6,239 nucleotides of DNA from Acidimicrobiia bacterium (lineage in GTDB: Bacteria > Actinomycetota > Acidimicrobiia > Acidimicrobiales > Aldehydirespiratoraceae), in contig JAJDZO010000161.1 in NCBI GenBank assembly GCA_022824605.1, positions 1-6,239 of the forward strand. The letters are read 5' to 3'. Position numbers and translations under genes: made by a program. The notes beneath the pieces were generated by a model, which was not told the DNA's origin, searched no databases, and worked only from the letters and a program-made list of their open reading frames with translations. Below, in pieces: positions 5,172-6,239 of this stretch (within the stretch, counting starts at the first letter, position 1; every line of letters starts with the position of its first letter).

Positions 5172-6239
5172 TCATGAGTCGAACACCGTGACCTGTATGA
5201 CGTCGGGAAGCGCGCGGACCGCGTTGAGTAGACCCTCGCTGATTTCACCGGCGATGTCAATGGTGGCCGCGGCCGCGACCGAGCCGGCGAAGATCCGGTT
5301 GCTCATGTTGGCCACGTTGAGATTGCCGCCGCGCAAGGCTTCGAGTACCGAGGCGAGCACGCCCACCCGGTCATAATGGCGCACGCTGAGCGTGGCCGTG
5401 CGATGGGGCGCCTGTTCGAGGTTCACGCAATTGACGATCGCGCCGATGCGGTACTTCTCGATCACCTCGACGGTTCCCTCGGCCACGGCCTCCTGCGCCT
5501 GCCGGGTGGAGGCTCCGATGTGGTGGGTGGCCACGACCTTGGGGTGGCGGGCCAGCTTGGAGTCGACTGTTCCAGCGCCGGACGAAGGCTCGTCGACGAA
5601 CACGTCAAGACCGGCTCGCATGTCGGACGTGTCGAGCGCTTCGAGCAGCGCTTCCTCGTCGACGACCTCACCGCGGGCGGTGTTGATGAGCACGGCGTCA
5701 GTCTTCATGGCGGCCAGGAATCCAGCGTCGACCATTCCCGCCGTGTGGTCGCCGCCGGGCACATGCAACGACACGATGTCGCTGGCGGCCAACACGGCGC
5801 GCTGGTCGGGCAGGGTCTCCACGCCGATGTCGGTCATGCGCCGGCGCACCGGCTGATCTCGTGGCTTGTCCTCGGTGACGACCCGCAGGCCGCAGGCGGC
5901 TGCTCGTTGCGCCACCTCCAAGCCGATGGCGCCCATTCCGATGATTCCGAGGGTCGCTCCGTGCAGGCCGCGGGCCTTGCTGTAGGCCTTCTTGTTCCAC
6001 TGTCCGGCCCTCACGTCGGCGGTAGCGGAGGCGATGTGACGGTCGATGGCGAACGTGAGGCCCAGCGTCAGTTCGGCCACCGCTATGGCGTTGCGGCCGG
6101 GCACGTTGCACACGTATACGCCGAGTTCGGCGGCCCGGGCGCAGTCGATCGTGTTGGTTCCGGCGCCCGCTCGCACGACCAGCCCCAGATCACGGCCGGA
6201 TTCGATCGTCTGGGCCGTAACCCTGGTGCTGCGCACCAC
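5172..6239 (-). CDS. serA: D-3-phosphoglycerate dehydrogenase with ACT domain (N-terminus off window)
   Basis: The window holds 355 residues ending at a normal stop; roughly 45 N-terminal residues are missing beyond the right edge, because the fragment opens in the conserved VVRSTRVT strand. It catalyses NAD-dependent oxidation of 3-phosphoglycerate to 3-phosphohydroxypyruvate, the first step of serine synthesis, in the cytoplasm. Visible in fragment numbering: RAGAGTNTID (23-32); the Rossmann motif GMGAIG (101-106); NTARGEVVDEEAL (186-198) with catalytic Arg189; DVFVDEP (212-218) with Glu217; and THHIGAST (238-245) with His240. The Arg-Glu-His spacing matches E. coli SerA. Residues from about 282 to the end form an ACT domain (VRHYDRVGVL), joined directly to the catalytic core with no intervening ASB domain, so this is the short roughly 400-aa SerA form. 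Next to the ACT His288, the usual Asn is Asp290 and the usual Pro is Val292. DUF1015 follows 110 bp downstream. Confidence 0.93.
   Translation of the reverse strand: MVRSTRVTAQTIESGRDLGLVVRAGAGTNTIDCARAAELGVYVCNVPGRNAIAVAELTLGLTFAIDRHIASATADVRAGQWNKKAYSKARGLHGATLGIIGMGAIGLEVAQRAAACGLRVVTEDKPRDQPVRRRMTDIGVETLPDQRAVLAASDIVSLHVPGGDHTAGMVDAGFLAAMKTDAVLINTARGEVVDEEALLEALDTSDMRAGLDVFVDEPSSGAGTVDSKLARHPKVVATHHIGASTRQAQEAVAEGTVEVIEKYRIGAIVNCVNLEQAPHRTATLSVRHYDRVGVLASVLEALRGGNLNVANMSNRIFAGSVAAAATIDIAGEISEGLLNAVRALPDVIQVTVFDS

Overview
The window is GC-rich, with G/C-biased third codon positions and densely packed genes. Three of its genes have a TANNNT box 5-6 nt before the ATG, the layout of leaderless mRNAs. 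This suggests an actinomycete-type bacterium, possibly an uncultured Acidimicrobiia-like lineage; that placement is inferred from style only, as there is no rRNA or other marker here.

Layout. (1) 1-690, minus: the N-terminal 230 residues of a C45 / acyl-CoA:6-APA acyltransferase-like Ntn hydrolase, cut by the left edge. (2) 691-873: a divergent intergenic region with one leaderless-type promoter facing each way. (3) 874-2274, plus: a FAD-dependent oxidoreductase of the DAO/PuuB-like family. (4) 2275-2461: a spacer with short AGCGAAC repeats, a small hairpin and a third leaderless-type promoter. (5) 2462-3754, plus: a class III PLP aminotransferase closely resembling AGXT2 (alanine-glyoxylate aminotransferase 2). 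(6) 3784-5061, minus: a DUF1015 protein, convergent with the aminotransferase across 29 bp. (7) 5062-5171: a spacer with an imperfect tandem duplication of the DUF1015 ribosome-binding and start region, a 14-codon mini-ORF overlapping the DUF1015 start by ATGA, and a perfect 13-bp palindrome. (8) 5172-6239, minus: 3-phosphoglycerate dehydrogenase (serA) with a C-terminal ACT domain, its N-terminus cut by the right edge.

How the genes may work together (inference). The left three genes form a plausible amide/amine-nitrogen module: the C45 enzyme would cleave or exchange an amide, the flavoenzyme would oxidise an amine or amino acid, and the AGXT2-like enzyme would move an amino group between an omega- or alpha-amino donor and glyoxylate or pyruvate. 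The right pair, serA then DUF1015, looks like one transcription unit: serA makes the first committed intermediate of serine synthesis, and DUF1015 carries a DGHHR motif that recalls ParB/sulfiredoxin-fold enzymes, including free-serine kinases. No phage, IS, CRISPR, tRNA or rRNA feature was seen. The most unusual structure is the duplicated translation-start region ahead of DUF1015.
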